64,000 nucleotides of DNA, from assembly GCA_000310025.1 (NCBI GenBank), contig FN649752.1:304695-368694 (forward strand). The letters run 5' to 3'. Of this stretch, positions 61,601 through 64,000 are shown piece by piece; position 1 is the first letter of the stretch; every line of letters starts with the position of its first letter. The stretch comes from Ectocarpus siliculosus. Its lineage: Eukaryota > Sar > Phaeophyceae > Ectocarpales > Ectocarpaceae. Under the pieces are notes generated by a model, which saw nothing but the letters and a program-made list of their open reading frames with translations, was not told where the DNA came from and searched no databases. The translations under genes were made by a program, and so were the position numbers.

Positions 61601-62839
61601 TTTCTGACGAGTTAGCTGCCAACCGTCTTGTCGTCCCCTCGGTGTTTACGGTGTTGATCCAAAAACCATGGGAAATCCCATGGGAAACACCATGGGGAAC
61701 AAACACCGTGGGCGTCGTGTCGGCGTTGGTCTCGCTCGGTTGGCAGTTCCCTGTGGCGGATGCCCAGGACCCATTGCACGAAGTGGAAGAAAAGTTCATC
61801 AAGGTGTGTATGTGGTCTTCATGTGTGCTTGTCTTTCATGATTGGCATCGACCAGTCTTCTAACCGGCTGCACTACTGCTGTCATGTGTGTGTGTTTTCC
61901 CGTCTTTTTATCAACAGCAGTCGCACGCTTGCCCGGTGCTTTCAACCTGTGTTTCGCGTGCCCAGTACGCTGTTTCTCGCAAGTTTTGTCGTTTTGAACC
62001 AAATCTGCATACCGTGGTTGTCGTTTTTTGCGTTCGGTGTGTTTGTTTTCTTAATTGAATGTTTCTACATGATGTTGAATATGACCTATTTAGTGTAGAC
62101 TACTGGTACAGCGCAACAAAACATAAAAGGCAGTTTTTTATTTTTTTCTTGAACAACGTATATTCTTCATGATTTCAGCAAGGCAGATAGACAGAGTTGA
62201 ACATTTTTTGTGTCAGTAACAGCAACGCGTAACAACACAAAATAGACATTTATTTTTTATTTTTTTGTCTTCAATGGCGTACTGCAGTCAGCACCCGCAC
62301 ATGAGAACTTGGCAGTCAATAAGTTGATTGGTATCGCCCCGACAAACTCAGCGTCTAAGAAAGTGAGCACCATTTGTGAGCTATGTTAAGAACCCCTATA
62401 ATAAAACCTATATAACGACCATTCCTAGCATTACCCTAGGAACGAGGCACCCAAGCCTCCGCCGAAGCTATCTATTATAGAGATTCTTGAGTGCGGGCAG
62501 TAACTGTAAATCATCAAGGCAAATAGATAGATAGAGGTGAAACCATGTTGTGTTCACGGAAGAACGGAGGAGTATTATAACTCGTGAAAGATCGCCCGCC
62601 CATCCTCTCGCGTTTCCTCTCTTGCGTTGGTGCTGATTTAGGGGGATCTCGGCAGGCTTCCGGTGGTGCGAGAAGGAAAACTGGTGGGGCTCATCACGCG
62701 GGCGGACATGCTGAGACAACACCGCTTCTACGAAGGCCTGCACTACGAAAATAGAGCCTTCGCCACCCCGGTCGACTCTCCCGTCAGGAAAATGCTGGCG
62801 AATCTACGGAAAACGCTGAAGAAGTACGACGAGGAGTAA
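49690..62839 (+). CDS. DHH-DHHA1-CBS-CBS protein without nucleotidyltransferase domain
   Basis: Putative DHH-family phosphoesterase with two CBS (adenine-nucleotide-sensing) domains, related to the N-terminal part of bacterial CCA-adding/poly(A) polymerase-like proteins. The 5' end is unresolved: the frame in use has no ATG in this exon, so an upstream exon is likely. Exons: ...-49909, 50138-50237, 50953-51062, 51681-51761, 52210-52278, 52631-52767, 54682-54810, 55126-55201, 55726-55836, 57112-57177, 57902-57979, 58555-58670, 59882-59963, 60554-60616, 61747-61803, 62642-62839 (TAA). All introns are GT-AG and all phases join, giving 490 aa after the first exon. Motifs: LTHTTADFDTLAAAV (DHH motif I), LVDAQKIDRIG (II), VVDHHNEQSSD (III), GVHSDTGSLTFDSATARDA (IV), GGGGHRKAAAAS (DHHA1). 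CBS1 has AEDIMTAPV and RGMPVVDEEGKVLGLIS; CBS2 has GDLGRLPVVREGKLVGLIT. The metal-binding residues of the DHH family appear intact. The N-terminal exon is Arg/Pro-rich. The stop follows CBS2 by about 40 residues. Confidence 0.88.
50390..50610. mobile_element. Degraded MITE, third copy (inverted interior)
   Basis: Lies in an intron of the DHH-CBS gene. CCGATTTTCGAAGCTCGAGT matches the terminal region of the family. The interior (GGCATTGGAACCATCTCGTG, then GATAACGTAT) matches the reverse complement of 13485-13545. The ends are too diverged to place exactly. Confidence 0.5.
52791..52825 (-). repeat. 35-bp recurrent intronic element, copy 1
   Basis: Reverse complement of CTTTTCATTGGTCAGCCGGT followed by TAGCGCGGTCGATGC, in an intron of the DHH-CBS gene, 23 bp after a splice donor. 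Related copies lie at 57384-57417 and 60432-60465. Confidence 0.7.
53480..54215. repeat. Unclassified dispersed repeat, copy 2
   Basis: Collinear with 11670-12320, here in an intron of the DHH-CBS gene. Shared blocks include CAAAACATCGCGCACG, TTGGTTCGCCAG, CCACGGAGGCCTA and CCTCCTGCGTGCCCCTGAGA. It has no recognisable protein or end structure. Confidence 0.6.
56090..56142. repeat. 12-bp tandem repeat
   Basis: GAGTCAAAGCGG repeated about four times in an intron of the DHH-CBS gene. Confidence 0.95.
57178..57225. repeat. (GTCA)n/(CTCA)n microsatellite at a splice donor
   Basis: The intron after exon 57112-57177 begins GTCAGTCAGTCAGTCAGTCA and continues as (CTCA)n, so the donor GT is the first unit of the repeat. 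Confidence 0.9.
57384..57417 (+). repeat. 35-bp recurrent intronic element, copy 2
   Basis: TTTTCATTGGTCAACCGGTT followed by AGCGCGGTCGGTGC. Same element as 52791-52825 and 60432-60465. Confidence 0.7.
58438..58530. repeat. 36-bp tandem repeat, about 2.5 copies
   Basis: The unit contains TGATTTGGCTATTTGCTTCC and TTCGTGAGTGACC, with starts at 58441, 58477 and 58513. It ends about 25 bp before the acceptor of exon 58555-58670. Each unit carries a donor-like GTGAGT. Confidence 0.9.
59214..59613 (-). mobile_element. tRNA-derived SINE, second family, copy 1
   Basis: Read on the minus strand it starts near 59607 with GTACTCATAGTCGTGCATGC and continues with tRNA-like CCGTAGTCGTTTGACC, TTGACCTCGCATCCC and a B-box-like GGGTTCTCACC. 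About 270 bp of body then match 60933-61355 almost base for base. It lies in an intron of the DHH-CBS gene. Homopolymer C tracts border both ends on the plus strand. Confidence 0.6.
60432..60465 (+). repeat. 35-bp recurrent intronic element, copy 3
   Basis: TTTTCATTGGTCAGCCGCCT followed by AGCGCGGTCGATGC, in a third intron of the DHH-CBS gene. Confidence 0.7.
60933..61355 (-). mobile_element. tRNA-derived SINE, second family, copy 2
   Basis: Same element and orientation as 59214-59613, in the next-but-one intron. Its tRNA-like head (CCGTAGTCGTTAGGCCATTG) is better preserved. The far end on the minus strand runs into an A tract (T run at 60933-60942 on the plus strand), as expected for a SINE tail. 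Confidence 0.65.
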
Positions 62840-63858
62840 CTAGCCTTTGGATTAAAACACTTCCAATTAGCGGCAGCGTGATTTGGGTGCAAGCGGGGTT
62901 GCTGTCCTCCTGTGGTCGTTGCTTGTTTGAGCTTACGTGCACGCGAGGGGCCGGTTGTGCTTGCCGCTAGTCGTGGGTGTACCGGAGACACAGCAGCGCG
63001 TTGGTGAGTGTGTGCTATCACAGGGCCGCCGGTTGGTGTTTTTGGCGTCTAACACAAAAGGCTAGTGGCGCCTTCGTGCCTTCCACAGATAGATGCCTCA
63101 GATTGGTTTTGGCTTGGTCGAAGTCCGAGTCATCGAAGCTGCACGCTCTGCTGGGTGAGCTGCACATGATACATGATAGAGGGACGGCGGTGCTTTCTTG
63201 TCGTGCATTAGTTTTAGGCAGGACGTGAAACTCTCGGCGTTGACAGAAAGCTCAAGGTTTAGTGTGCAGGGAAACGCCATGATCGATCAATAGGTTTGCA
63301 AGATGCAGTACGTGATTTGTGGGCAGCCGTGTGGCGAGTGCGGTACTTTTGAGTTGCTGGGAGTTGTGTAGACGAGACTGGACTGCTGTGCCAGCTGTGT
63401 GTGTTTACAGGGTGTACTTGAGGCGCTGGCGGAGTGTGGGGACTTGACCTTTTCGTGCTTTCCTTGCCAGAGGAAGAGAGGGTATGGGCGTTGTTCGAAC
63501 GCGTCAAGTCAAGACGAAAACAGGCGTGAGCGGGTCGTTCGGGTCGTTCGGTCCGTTATGATGTGGATCGTCAGGCTTGGGCAATCGTCTTGATGGCGGT
63601 CGACGAAGCGAGATAGAAATGGCGAAATAGAGGTTTCACACATGTAAAGAGGGACAAAAAGAGAGGGGGAGAGAGCTTGGCGATTGTGTTTTCGTGTGGG
63701 TGGGTGGGTGCTAATAACGCGGTTGCTGAAAAAAGTTTAAATTCATGGCATATGCATACAACATTGACAGCCCGGCAGCTACACCACCTGCAGTTCTCCA
63801 CTGCGTCAACGACAACAACATCGGGGAGAAGTCCCGTTCCCCGTCGTTAGAGGGAGAG

Positions 63859-63890
<32 letters not shown>

Positions 63891-63944
63891 CGGGACAGCC
63901 GGCATCGTTTTTTTCGCAACAGAGAACCTGCCAGCCGTTGTTGC
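62840..63944. other. Intergenic region after the DHH-CBS gene
   Basis: Probably the 3' UTR of the DHH-CBS gene followed by the upstream region of the next gene. No domain-bearing open frame was recognised. Confidence 0.5.
63851..63890. repeat. (GA)n microsatellite
   Basis: About 20 GA units with one interruption, 55-95 bp upstream of a candidate start codon at 63945. Confidence 0.95.
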
Positions 63945-64000
63945 ATGGAGCTTCCTTCGAACTATGACGAGGGCAAGATGGTTGACGAACCGTACCGCAT
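63945..64000 (+). CDS. Possible start of a gene that runs off the window
   Basis: ATG at 63945 opens a frame reading MELPSNYDEGKMVDEPYR to the window edge. Codon usage is GC-rich like the exons nearby and it sits after a plausible leader. I do not recognise the product; only 18 codons are visible. Confidence 0.35.
   Translation, partial: MELPSNYDEGKMVDEPYR

Noticed and set aside
63399-63593. Additional exon of the DHH-CBS gene after 62839
   Set aside because: The gene has an in-frame TAA at 62837-62839. This later frame has an acceptor-like start but no recognisable domain.

Overview
The window looks like nuclear DNA of a brown alga (Ectocarpus-like stramenopile). This is an inference. It rests on intron-dense genes (16 to about 31 exons each) with GT-AG introns of roughly 0.2 to 4 kb, introns full of small repeats, the recurring octamer TACTGCTG/CAGCAGTA, and a FEA1-like protein family that I recall from algae. 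Two runs of N (32190-32440 and 47142-47241) mark assembly gaps.

Three real genes dominate. (1) Minus strand, 15432 down to 1947: a 21-exon gene for a 1,541-residue protein with a signal peptide, four tandem 366-residue FEA1-like (low-iron-inducible periplasmic) modules, one C-terminal membrane helix and a short basic tail. Each module is encoded by five exons of fixed length (124, 210, 68, 328 and 368 nt; the last is longer in the final module). A 2.19-kb segment, introns included, is present twice in tandem and nearly identical. (2) Minus strand, 48390 down to 22665: exportin-5 (XPO5/HASTY class karyopherin), about 31 exons, with an RG-rich insert and a G/S/K-rich C-terminus. (3) Plus strand, about 49.7 kb to 62839: a 16-exon DHH-DHHA1-CBS-CBS protein related to the N-terminal part of bacterial CCA-adding/poly(A) polymerase-like proteins, but with no nucleotidyltransferase domain. 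A fourth gene may begin on the plus strand at 63945 and run off the window.

XPO5 and the DHH-CBS gene are divergent, about 1.1-1.3 kb apart. The FEA1-like gene lies downstream of XPO5 in the same orientation, across a 7.2-kb gene-poor interval that holds a broken Ty3/gypsy-type remnant. No operon-like functional link between the three genes is evident.

The introns carry most of the mobile and repetitive DNA: a TA-flanked MITE family (13.4, 34.3 and, degraded, 50.4 kb), two unrelated tRNA-derived SINE families (11.0 kb; 59.2 and 60.9 kb), an unclassified dispersed repeat of about 650-740 bp (11.7 and 53.5 kb), and many minisatellites and microsatellites. Several of these touch splice donors.
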